From contig PGYA01000004.1 in NCBI GenBank assembly GCA_002839435.1, positions 88,279-152,278 of the forward strand: a stretch of DNA of 64,000 bases. Reading direction: 5' to 3'. This DNA comes from Candidatus Riflebacteria bacterium HGW-Riflebacteria-2. Lineage in GTDB: Bacteria > Muiribacteriota > Ozemobacteria > Ozemobacterales > Ozemobacteraceae. This document shows, piece by piece, positions 36,858 through 46,500 of the stretch. Position 1 is the stretch's first letter. Each line of letters starts with the position of its first letter. The notes under the pieces are model-generated. The model did no database searches and was not told the origin of the DNA. It saw only the letters and a list, made by a program, of their open reading frames with translations. A program made the translations under genes and the position numbers.

Positions 36858-38804
36858 TTGAAACGTTTTACCAGTTTGTTTATCGTTCTTTGTCTGCTCG
36901 GCTCTGGCGCCGCTTTTGCCGCTGGAGTGTCTGTTAGCACTGCGCGTGGTTATTCTACCACTCTGACCATTGATTGTCCCAAGGTTGAATTGACTGAAGC
37001 TCAGGTTCTGGGTGCCAAGGCCTATCTGGTATCTGCTCCCGAAGCATCTCTCTCTTCAGACAAAGACGCCCCGACCCTGCCGGTCTATACCGCCATGGTC
37101 ATGGTAGACCCGGTTCGTCGCCCGGTTTTCCAGGTTAACAGCCTTGAATCCGAAGTAATCGAACTTGATGCACGTGTAATGCCCAGCAAAGGCAACTTTA
37201 CCCGCAACATCAGCCCCGCTGACGTGCCTTATAACTTTGGCCCGGCTTATGAAGCCAACACCTGGTATCCCGCTGACAAAGACCTTGTCACCATGGGCGA
37301 ACCTTTTATCTTCCGCGATATCCGCGGTGTAAACATGATCGTTAACCCCGTTCAGTATAATCCAGTACAGAACAAGCTCAGAATCCACAAGAAGATACAG
37401 GTTTCCATCAATGCTGACGAAAAAGCTTCTAAGAACACCATGAAGAAGTCAAACCCGATCAGCAAAGTATTCGAACCCATCTATAAAAACACTTTCGTTA
37501 ACTACAAAGAAGCCGCTCGCCGCCTTCCCCGTCTTGACGAAAATGGCCGCCTCCTCATCATCTGCTACGACGATTTCATGAACGCCATGAAACCCTTCGT
37601 AGACTGGAAGAAGAAAATTGGTATCAATGTTAAACTGGTTCCGCTCAGCGAAGTTGGCAAGACCAATACCGAAATTCAGGCTTTCATCAATGATGAATTC
37701 AATCAGGGTGCTCTTACTCATGTAATGCTGGTTGGCGATGCCGAACAGATCCCGACCAACAAGGGCGTTAAAGAACGCGCCGACTCTGACCCCTGCTACG
37801 TAAAAATCGCCGGCGACGATCACGTTCCGGATGCAATCATCAGCCGCCTGTCTGCTACCTCTGAAAAAGACGTGGCCTATCAGGTTGCCAAGTTCATCAA
37901 CTATGAACGTTTCCCGACCGAAGATAAAGCTTGGTATACCAGAGGCCTCGGCATTGGTTCGAACGAAGGTAACCCGACCGACAAAGCTTACATCGAAGAA
38001 ATCCGTCAGGTTCTTCTTGGCAAAATGTTCACCGAAATCGCTACTGCCTATGACCCGGGTGCAACTGCTGCTATGGTCGCTGAAGCCGTAAACAAAGGCC
38101 TCAGCCTGATCAATTATCTTGGCCATGGCTCCGGCACCAGCTGGGGTACTACCCGCTTCAACAACACCAATGCTGGTCAGCTCAAAAACGGCTGGATGAT
38201 GCCAATAATCTGGGATGTCGCCTGTGTTAACGGTCGTTTCGTTAACTACACCGGTTTCGGCGAAGCCTGGATGCGCTCAGGCAACATCGAAGCTCCCGCC
38301 GGCGCCGTTTCTTATGCCGGTGCGACCACCAACATGGAATGGGTTCCACCGATCCACGTTCAGGCCGAATTCAACAAGAACTACATTGCCAATGACGTCT
38401 ACAAGACCACTGGTGGTATATTCTTCAATGGTATCATGAAGGGTCTCGAACTCTATACGACAGATCCCAAGAAATCTGGCGTCATGATGCTTGAGCAGTG
38501 GCATCTCTATGGTGATGGCACCACCCTGGTTCGCTTCAAGGCTCCGACCAAGGTCACTGCCAAGAATCGCGCTACCCGCAATGGTGATGCAGTAACCGTA
38601 AAAGTTAACGTTGTCGATGAAAACGGCAAGGCCGTAAGCAACGCCCGCGTTACCGTTTACACTGAAGGCGTCGAAGACATTCGCGTCGCTACCACCAACG
38701 ACGAAGGTGAAGCAGTTGTGACCATGGAAAACATGACCGCCGGTTATGTAACCATCATCCACTCAGACATCGTTCCGGTTGTAGACGAACCGATCGTTTT
38801 CTGA
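36858..38804 (+). CDS. Secreted C25 (gingipain-like) cysteine peptidase
   Basis: Signal peptide (KRFTSLFIVLCLLGSGAAFAA); HVMLVGDAEQIPTNK; catalytic His LINYLGHGSGTSWG and Cys IIWDVACVNGRF; Ig-like C-terminal domain. Confidence 0.9.
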   Translation: MKRFTSLFIVLCLLGSGAAFAAGVSVSTARGYSTTLTIDCPKVELTEAQVLGAKAYLVSAPEASLSSDKDAPTLPVYTAMVMVDPVRRPVFQVNSLESEVIELDARVMPSKGNFTRNISPADVPYNFGPAYEANTWYPADKDLVTMGEPFIFRDIRGVNMIVNPVQYNPVQNKLRIHKKIQVSINADEKASKNTMKKSNPISKVFEPIYKNTFVNYKEAARRLPRLDENGRLLIICYDDFMNAMKPFVDWKKKIGINVKLVPLSEVGKTNTEIQAFINDEFNQGALTHVMLVGDAEQIPTNKGVKERADSDPCYVKIAGDDHVPDAIISRLSATSEKDVAYQVAKFINYERFPTEDKAWYTRGLGIGSNEGNPTDKAYIEEIRQVLLGKMFTEIATAYDPGATAAMVAEAVNKGLSLINYLGHGSGTSWGTTRFNNTNAGQLKNGWMMPIIWDVACVNGRFVNYTGFGEAWMRSGNIEAPAGAVSYAGATTNMEWVPPIHVQAEFNKNYIANDVYKTTGGIFFNGIMKGLELYTTDPKKSGVMMLEQWHLYGDGTTLVRFKAPTKVTAKNRATRNGDAVTVKVNVVDENGKAVSNARVTVYTEGVEDIRVATTNDEGEAVVTMENMTAGYVTIIHSDIVPVVDEPIVF

Positions 38805-38818
38805 TCAAGTTACCATAA

Positions 38819-38850
38819 AAAACCGGCCACCTCGGTGGCCGGTTTTTTTA
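38819..38850 (+). terminator. Rho-independent terminator of the C25 peptidase gene
   Basis: AAAACCGGCCACC tcg GTGGCCGGTTTTTTTA. Confidence 0.92.
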
Positions 38851-38854
38851 TGGG

Positions 38855-38898
38855 ATAAAATGAGACAGCGCCCCGTTGGGGGCGCTGTCTCATTTTAT
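38855..38898. terminator. Second, bidirectional perfect palindrome between convergent genes
   Basis: ATAAAATGAGACAGCGCCCC ... GGGGCGCTGTCTCATTTTAT, 20-bp perfect arms, overlapping the pgpA stop codon. Confidence 0.8.
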
Positions 38899-39401
38899 TA
38901 AATGATCCCGTTAAGCAGAATGATACGCAGAATCAGATTGGCTACCATGCCGGCAGCGAGGTCGTCGGCAACAATGCCGGTGCCGCCGCGAAAAGTCTGA
39001 AACAGGTTGATAGGAAAAGGCTTGAGAATATCAAGCAGGCGGAACAGGATGAAACCGGCAAAAATGGCCGTATAGCTGGCATCCCAGATGAAAAGCAGCG
39101 TTGCCCACATGCCCAGCGCTTCGTCTATTACCACTTCTTCAGGGTCGATGCTGCGGTCGATTTTTTCGATGCGCTCAGAAACCCCGATTGCGATCAGGGT
39201 GAAAGTAAAAAACAGACCGATCTGCGGCCAGGCGCCGAGATTGCGGGTCGCCATAAACAGGGCGATGCCAGGCAGGCTGCCGAGAGTCCCCGGCGCCTTT
39301 TTGATGTAACCAAGACCGAAGCATGAGCCCAGCAGTTTTATACTGCCGATGCTTGCCGAGCTGCTAGTCCAGGAAGTGCCAATTCTTTTTGAAGTAGTCA
39401 T
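38898..39401 (-). CDS. pgpA: Phosphatidylglycerophosphatase A
   Basis: GLGYIKKAPGTLGSLPGIALF...DPEEVVIDEALGMWATLLF...GFILFRLLDILKPFPINLFQTFRGGTGIVADDLAAGMVANLIL. Confidence 0.92.
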   Translation of the reverse strand: MTTSKRIGTSWTSSSASIGSIKLLGSCFGLGYIKKAPGTLGSLPGIALFMATRNLGAWPQIGLFFTFTLIAIGVSERIEKIDRSIDPEEVVIDEALGMWATLLFIWDASYTAIFAGFILFRLLDILKPFPINLFQTFRGGTGIVADDLAAGMVANLILRIILLNGII

Positions 39402-39972
39402 ATCCAGAATATAGGGTTGTCACGGCTGCGATTATCATCAGGGTCTGAATCGTCACAGCGTAGATCTGCATCAGCCGGGCAAGCCATTCCTGATGCGCGT
39501 AAGTGAGAAGAAAAATCCTGATGGTCAAAAAACACAATGTTGTGATAATGGCGGTCATTTGTGCTGTGGTTTTGAGTTTGCCGGCACTGCTGGCGTCGAT
39601 GACCTTGCCGCGTTCGGCGCAGATGAGCCTGAGTCCTGTGACGGCGAATTCGCGGGCGATGATAATTATGGCTACCCAGGCAGCGGTGTGGGTGAATTCG
39701 CGGTATTCGACCATGGCTATCAGGGCGGTCGAAACCAGCAGCTTGTCGGCGATCGGATCCATGAAGCGACCAAATGTCGTGACCTGCTGGTATTTTCTGG
39801 CCAGGTAGCCGTCATAATAGTCTGTTATCGCAGCCAATATGAAAATCAGGGTGGCAACGGCCTTGCCCCAGTCGCCTTCGAGTGCTGATCCTGGCGAACG
39901 GTAAAAAAAGGCCGCCATGAAGAAAGGTATTGCTACCACGCGGGCAACTGTAAGTCTGGTGGCGAGATTCAT
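39364..39972 (-). CDS. pgsA: CDP-diacylglycerol--glycerol-3-phosphate 3-phosphatidyltransferase
   Basis: NLATRLTVARVVAIPFFMAAFF...AAITDYYDGYLARKYQQVTTFGRFMDPIADKLLV: CDP-alcohol phosphotransferase motif DGxxAR...GxxxDPxxD. Confidence 0.93.
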   Translation of the reverse strand: MNLATRLTVARVVAIPFFMAAFFYRSPGSALEGDWGKAVATLIFILAAITDYYDGYLARKYQQVTTFGRFMDPIADKLLVSTALIAMVEYREFTHTAAWVAIIIIAREFAVTGLRLICAERGKVIDASSAGKLKTTAQMTAIITTLCFLTIRIFLLTYAHQEWLARLMQIYAVTIQTLMIIAAVTTLYSGYDYFKKNWHFLD

Positions 39973-41261
39973 TCAGCCATCTCCGCCGTAAAATCGTATG
40001 AATCTGCGCTGGTAATGCGAACCTCAATAATGTCGCCCGGCTTGACCTCAGGTCGACCCATAATGGTTGTCGTGTTATCGACTTCATAGGCATCGCCGGT
40101 GGTTCGTGCCAGTACGCGATCGGGTAGAATTTCATCAACGATGACCTGGGTGACCTTGTTGACCAACCTCTGGTTTTGTTCGCCGACAATCAGCTGCTGC
40201 AGCGTCATGAGCTGGTCGAGGCGTGCCTGTCGGGTAGAAGTTCTGGTTTGTGGTTTGAGCTTCTCTGCTAATGTGCCTTCTTCTTCGGAATAGGCAAATG
40301 CTCCGACACGGTCGAGCGGATGCTCTTCGATGAAGTTGATGAGCCGTTCAAAATCGCGCTTTTGCTCGCCCGGAAAGCCGACAATAAAAGTACTTCTGAT
40401 GATGCTGTCGGGAAAATGGCTGCGAATATGCCTGATCAGTCCGACGAGATGCTCGGGCGAAGTATGCCGGTTCATTGCTTCGAGAATGCGCTTGGAAATA
40501 TGCTGGAAGGGTATGTCGAAGTAGGGGAGGACTTTTGGAATGCTGTAAAGTTCATCGATAAGCCGCTGGGTAAGACCACGCGGATGCATATAATGGAGTC
40601 GCAGCCATTCGATCCCTTCGATGGCTGACAGCTCTTTTACGAGTGCTGGCAAAGTGCATCTGTCGCCGATTTCGCTGCCGTATCTGGTGATGTCCTGGGC
40701 TACCACTGACAGCTCTTTTGCTCCAGAAGCAGCCAGTTGGCGGGCGTCTGCGATTATCTCGTCGTGCGGGCGCGAGTGAAATGGCCCCCTGATACCGGGA
40801 ATGGCGCAATAAGTGCAGCGGTTGCTGCACCCTTCAGCTATTTTGAGAATGCCGATATGCGGAGGTGTAAAAAATCGCCAGCTCTGACTGAAGTCAGGCG
40901 TTAGCCGCTTCGGACCTAAGAGCGAAATCAGGCTGTTCAGCTGATCTTCGCTTAAAAATTCAAAAAGGTGGTCTATTTCTGGAATTTCACTCTGTATCTC
41001 GGAGCGGTATCTCTTTACCAGGCATCCAAATACGCAGACCTGAACCTCTGGGCGTATGCTTTTTACGGCGAGGTTGTCCATTATTGTCGCAAGCGACTCT
41101 TCTTTGGCGTCTCTGATAAATCCGCATGTGTTTATCATGATCAGGTCGGCCTGGTCAGGCTTTTCTGCCCAGACCCAGCCGGCGCCAGCAAAGCGGTTGG
41201 CTATGTGCTCTGAGTCTGCTGTGTTCTTGGTGCATCCAAGCGATATCAGGTGAAATTTCAT
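39969..41261 (-). CDS. rimO: Ribosomal protein S12 methylthiotransferase RimO
   Basis: FHLISLGCTKNTADSE...MINTCGFIRDAKEES...KIAEGCSNRCTYCAIPGIRGPFHSRP: MTTase with CxxxCxxC radical-SAM motif and C-terminal TRAM. Confidence 0.95.
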   Translation of the reverse strand: MKFHLISLGCTKNTADSEHIANRFAGAGWVWAEKPDQADLIMINTCGFIRDAKEESLATIMDNLAVKSIRPEVQVCVFGCLVKRYRSEIQSEIPEIDHLFEFLSEDQLNSLISLLGPKRLTPDFSQSWRFFTPPHIGILKIAEGCSNRCTYCAIPGIRGPFHSRPHDEIIADARQLAASGAKELSVVAQDITRYGSEIGDRCTLPALVKELSAIEGIEWLRLHYMHPRGLTQRLIDELYSIPKVLPYFDIPFQHISKRILEAMNRHTSPEHLVGLIRHIRSHFPDSIIRSTFIVGFPGEQKRDFERLINFIEEHPLDRVGAFAYSEEEGTLAEKLKPQTRTSTRQARLDQLMTLQQLIVGEQNQRLVNKVTQVIVDEILPDRVLARTTGDAYEVDNTTTIMGRPEVKPGDIIEVRITSADSYDFTAEMAE

Positions 41262-41599
41262 AGTGATAGAATACCTTTCTACCGCCTAAAAGGCAAGTAG
41301 TCTTGCTGGTGCCCAGCATCCAAAAATCTGGTTTCAAATCGACAGAAGATTCATTTAGCACATTTAAATGCGTAGTATTTATCATGATTATGATAAAATT
41401 CTGAATTAGTTTTGATATTATGATTATATATCTTTAATAATGATAGGTTTTTAGTGGCTTGCTTGGGGCTGGTAAAATATTGAAGCGAAGGTATTCTTGA
41501 ACCTTGGGTTAGTGGAAGGTAAAATGAAAACTATGCAAAACAAATCACGTTTGTCTGCCGAAAAACATGTTGATAAGCTTATTTGCGGGAGGATTCTTT

Positions 41600-42922
41600 A
41601 TGACATACGATTCAAAAAAACAGACTGGATCATTTCTGCTGCGCTTGGCGTTGATTATTGCTATGGCGTCAATTCAGTCTCCCGGTCTTCTCAGGGCAGA
41701 AGAGAGATCTGCGTTTTCTTCGGATATAGTTGAAGCTGCTGGTGAGTCACCGACCAGCCTGCCTGTGCAGATGGCCGACGAGTTTTATGGCGCCTCACGG
41801 CTGGCTCGGGCAGCCGAAAGATATTATCCGGCAACCGCAGATTCAAACTGCGTGGGTGAGGTTTCTTTCATTGTTGCAGGCGAAGTAAGGAGTCCGGGTG
41901 AATACAGTCTGCCGGCTCCAATTAACCTGTTAAGTGCGCTTCTTGCTGCTGGCGGTCCGACGCCAGCCGGAAGCATGCGGCAGGTTCAGGTGTATCATGA
42001 CGGCAGTCTGCTGGGTGAATTTGATTTGTATGGCTTTTTCAATGAGGGCCGGATTGTTGATGATTTTATTTTTAATGGCGGCGAGCATGTGGTGGTCATG
42101 CCGCATGGAGCTCGTGTAAGCGTTTCTGGTAGCGTAGCCGCGCCGGCAGTTTTTGAGCTCAAGCCAGACGAGTTGAATTTGCAACAGCTTTTTGAACTTT
42201 GTGGTGGTTTCGCGGGCAAGTACGAAGCATATCGGATAGAAGTTATCAGGGTGGCAGAGTCCAGGCGTAATATCGCTTTTTCGGCAGACGTCAGCGCAGA
42301 AGCGCGAGTGCCAGATTTTAAGCTGATTGACGGTGATCGTGTTAGTGTTTATGAAAATACCGGTAGTCGACCTGGTTTGGCATTTGTCCAGTTTCCTGAT
42401 GGCAGTTCGCGCAAAGTCGTTCTGCACAAAATTATGCGGTTGTCTCATCTGCTCGACGATCTGCAGCCTCTGCCGGATAATATTTCTAAGAGCTACGCCG
42501 AAATTTTGCGAGTGGGTCGCCCGGACAAAAAATATGAGGTTATCGGAATTTCGATAGAAGGCTTGTCTAAGATGATTGCGGCGGGCGACAGCTCACACGA
42601 TCTTGTTATACGGCCTGGAGACAGGCTTGTGCTGTTTGACCGTGATTTTATCGAGAAAAAACCAGTTGTGGGGCTTGAAATCAGGGGACAGTCGCCAATG
42701 TTTACTGATTATCGACCTGGAATGAAGATAAGTGATCTTCTAAAGACGATAGAGGTCGAACTGCCAGGAAAGCAAAGTCGTGCCAAAATTAATCGCCGCA
42801 GGTTATCCGGCGCGAGACTTGAATCAATGGGTCTGCAAGTTAATCTTTCTGCTGCCAGGCGTGGAAGCAAGCGCCACGATGTTGAGCTGCAGCCTTTCGA
42901 TGTCCTTGTTATTCAGCCTTGA
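41600..42922 (+). CDS. Exported SLBB-domain protein (ORF opens at 41567)
   Basis: SFIVAGEVRSPGEYSLPAPINLLSALLAAGGPTPAGSMRQVQVYHDG and a second SLBB-like repeat VSVSGSVAAPAVFELKPDELNLQQLFELCGGF. SD gggagg before ATG 41600. Confidence 0.8.
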   Translation: MTYDSKKQTGSFLLRLALIIAMASIQSPGLLRAEERSAFSSDIVEAAGESPTSLPVQMADEFYGASRLARAAERYYPATADSNCVGEVSFIVAGEVRSPGEYSLPAPINLLSALLAAGGPTPAGSMRQVQVYHDGSLLGEFDLYGFFNEGRIVDDFIFNGGEHVVVMPHGARVSVSGSVAAPAVFELKPDELNLQQLFELCGGFAGKYEAYRIEVIRVAESRRNIAFSADVSAEARVPDFKLIDGDRVSVYENTGSRPGLAFVQFPDGSSRKVVLHKIMRLSHLLDDLQPLPDNISKSYAEILRVGRPDKKYEVIGISIEGLSKMIAAGDSSHDLVIRPGDRLVLFDRDFIEKKPVVGLEIRGQSPMFTDYRPGMKISDLLKTIEVELPGKQSRAKINRRRLSGARLESMGLQVNLSAARRGSKRHDVELQPFDVLVIQP

Positions 42923-42940
42923 AATGGCTGCATAAGGATA

Positions 42941-43447
42941 TCATCGTGTCATGATATTTTTGAGAGTCTGCTGAATTTTGCTCAGACTTGGAGAAACTGC
43001 CGCAATATCGCCCCCCTGGCTGGGAAGGACAATACCAAGCCTTTCGGCCTCGGCCTGGCGATGTGCACGGGTTTGCTGCATTTTGCTCAGTGCTTCAGAG
43101 AAAAGCGGTGTTTCATATTGTTTTTCATCTGCCAGCAGAGTTGCTTCTTCTGTTTTTTTGGTCTCTGGTTCAGGAATTATCTGAATCTGAGCATTTGTCT
43201 TAGCGGGTGCTGAAAACTCAGGTTCGAGTTCCTGGCGTTCTGAGCTCGACAAGGTTGCTGTTGGTTCAGAAGCGGCCATGAATGGCTGACTGGTGGAGTT
43301 GGCCTGAGCCATATAGGTAATAGAGTTTTCAGGAATTTTGTATTCGGATTCTTCGGCCATTACAGAATAAGGCAGCAGAAGCATCAGCAAAATGCTTAAA
43401 ATCAAAGTGGGTTTTACATAGCGCACAGACTTGCGGAAGTTGTTCAC
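42941..43447 (-). CDS. Exported protein of unknown function
   Basis: N-terminal hydrophobic segment PTLILSILLMLLLPYSVMAEE; no recognised family. Confidence 0.6.
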   Translation of the reverse strand: MNNFRKSVRYVKPTLILSILLMLLLPYSVMAEESEYKIPENSITYMAQANSTSQPFMAASEPTATLSSSERQELEPEFSAPAKTNAQIQIIPEPETKKTEEATLLADEKQYETPLFSEALSKMQQTRAHRQAEAERLGIVLPSQGGDIAAVSPSLSKIQQTLKNIMTR

Positions 43448-43580
43448 GTTAGTATCCTTGTGACAAAATCAGGCCATAAGTTGGCCAATGCGCAGATAAT
43501 ACTATTTATGTGCAGCTCAGGTCAAGCTTCGCAATAAAAAAAACTACCTGCTTGCAGCTGCAAGCAGGCAGTTCTTATTG

Positions 43581-46500
43581 TCAGCCTTCGCCCTTGGAGC
43601 GCTCGATATGAACCAGAGATCTTTTGGCGTCGTTGGCAAGCGGGCCGGTCGGATCGAGTTCGATAACCTTGTTATATTCTTCGCTTGCCCGGTCATACAT
43701 GTTTTTGACCCTGTAAATGCTGGCCAGTCTGAAATGAGCTTCAACATAGTTGGGATCGAGCTGTATTGCCTTGCGGTATTCCTGCATCGCTTCGTTTTTC
43801 ATGTTGATCTGATAGTTTTCGTTATAGGCTTCGCCAAGCTCGTAATGTGCTCTTGGGCTGTTTTCGTCAACCTTGAGAGCCTTGCGGCAGATGGCAATCG
43901 CTTCGTCATACATGTGCTTGCCGCTGATCGACTGTTTGCTGTAGACGATTTTGAGGCCCCAGTATGGCCAGAGGTTGTTGGGGTCGCAGCTGTTGGCAAG
44001 TTTGAAATAATAGACAGCCTTCTGTTGCTCTTCTTCGGTTGGAGTAAAGCCTGCACCGAGGGTTATGAAAGCGTAGCCGAGGCTGAAATTCGCCATGGTG
44101 TCCTTGGGATTGGCTTCGGCTTTTGACTGATATTCTTTTAACAGATTCACCAGCTGGCGATCGCGATCTTGCGCCTTGGCAAGCATTTCCTTGCTGATGT
44201 CGATGATTTTCATGTGATAATCGCCGCTCATCGGTTCGAGCTCCAGCAGTTGGCGAAGTTCGGAAAGTGCTTCCTCGAAGCGTCCCTGGCTCTGATAAAG
44301 ATCAGCCAGTTTGCGATGCACGTAGGCGCTTTCCGGGTCTTTTTCAAGAATTTCTTTGTAGATATTCTCGACGTCGGTGAGCATGTTGCGGCGATGGTAA
44401 ACTTTTGCCAGCTCGGTCATCGCAAATGTATTGCCGGGATCGAGTTCGAGAACCTTCTGAAAGCAGTCGATCGACTGGGTGATGGCAGTTTCTTCGTCAA
44501 TTTCAGAATCGAGGCCCTTTGATACAAAAAGTCCGAGCTCGAGCCAGTCGCAATAATTCTGACCCTGTTCTACAGCGGCGCGGATAGCCTTGTTGAAGTC
44601 CTGGAGTTCTTCAGCTGAACTGAAGTTGTTGAGGGCCTTGAACTTAAGCTGTGTGATCAGCTCGATTCTGACGTCAACATTGGTCGGGTAATATTCCTTG
44701 GCTTTAGTAAGCGATTCGACCGCCTCAACGATCTTACCCTTGCGAATGTGCAGATTGCCAAGTCGCAGAGGAAGTTCCTTGTAGCGGGCGTTCTTGTCGA
44801 GTCCGATAGCCTGTTCATATTCGAAGGTCGCTTCGTCGAACATGTTCTTTGACTCATAGAGCGCGCCGAGTTTGAAACGGGCGTCGAGATTATGGTTGTC
44901 AAGGTCAATGATGCTGTCGTAATGCATTATAGCGGCATCGACGTCGCCTTCTTTTTCGGCTTCTACGGCTTTGGCAAAAGCTTCGTCAATTTCCTGACTG
45001 CGCTGCGAAGCCGATAGATTGGCAAAGAAATCAGATGCTACCATGTTTCCGGCATCTACTTCCATAACCTTCTGAAACCACACCCTGGCTGTATCATAGT
45101 CGTTTTTGTCGCGATAGAGTATGCCGAGCTGAAGAATAGGGTCGAGTTCGTTCGGGATGATCTGATTGGCTGCTTCGTATTTCTCGATGGCTTCATCGGC
45201 CCAGCCCTTGTCCTGGAAAATCTTGCCCAGCATATACAGGCCGTTGTAATGGTCGGGGGCCATTCCAAGCAGCTCCTGCAGCTCTATAGATGCTTCGTCT
45301 GGTTGCTCGATTCTGATATATGTCTGTGCAAGAGATATGTAGATCTCAGGCTGTTCGTTGTCGATTTCTTTCGCTTTTAACAGTGATTCAAGAGCTTTGT
45401 CATAAGTTTCCATTGTGTAATGCAGGTTACCCAGTTCATACCATGCCACCTGGTTATCAGGCTGGATTTCTATGACTTTTTCATATTCAAGCACCGCATT
45501 TTTGAACATTCCGCGCTCAGAAAAGATGCGCGCCTGTTTAATGCCATCATTAGCCTGTGAACTGACTTTTACGTTCACCAGCGCATTGTAATATTCTTTG
45601 CCTTGAATATGCAGCGGGTCGAGTTCAAGTACCCTGGTAAATTCCTTCAGAGCTTCATCTACTTTGCCAAGGTCGTTATAAGCTTTGCCGAGCTCGTAGT
45701 GAGCATTGACCGACTGTTCATCAAGACTGAGAGCGGTTTTTAGCTCAGTAATCCCGCTGTCGATCATGCTGTTGTCATTATATGACTTGCCCATGTTCAG
45801 GTAAATGCAACCAAGTTCGGTTCTGGCAATAGGATTGTCAGGCTCGTCGGCAATGATATCCTTAAATGTCATGCTGGCTTGATCTATCATATTGCTGATA
45901 GAATAAACGCGGCCAAGCTGGATGCGCGCCGTAGTGTTGCTGGGATCGTTGCTGATGAGCGTTTTAAGTTCCATTATCGCCATTTCATGATCGCCAGTTC
46001 TGGCGTAGGCTTCAGAAATAATAGAGCTGATTTCATTGTTGCCGGGGTTGATCTGGCGTGCTTCCTGCAGTATGGCTATAACCTGGGCAAAATCTTCACA
46101 GGCCATGTAAAGTCTGGCTATTTCGAGAGTTATCGAAAGATTCTGCGGTGCTATTACTCTAGCCTGGTTGAGTATTTCCAAGCCTTCCTCGAACATCTGG
46201 CGACTCTGATAAATACGTGACATCTTGATGTAAAGAGCGATGTCTTCAGGGGTCTGCTGGCGAAGATTCTCGAGTTCGTTGAGCGCTTCCTGATGAAAAT
46301 TGCGCATAAGATATATAGATATCAGGTTGTTGAGAAATTGTGGCGTCTGGTCGGAAAGCTCACGCGCCTGCTGCAGATAGGCAAGGCCGTTTTCGTTGTC
46401 GCCTTCCTGCAGAAGATTGCTTCCGAGTTCCAGATAGAGGCGTGGGTCGCGCGCGCCAAGTGATATGGCCTGCTTGAGCGAGGCAATCTGGTCATGCGTG

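Noticed and set aside
41497-41733. 78-aa ORF upstream of and overlapping the SLBB gene start
   Set aside because: Out of frame with the SLBB gene, which has its own SD and signal peptide from ATG 41600.
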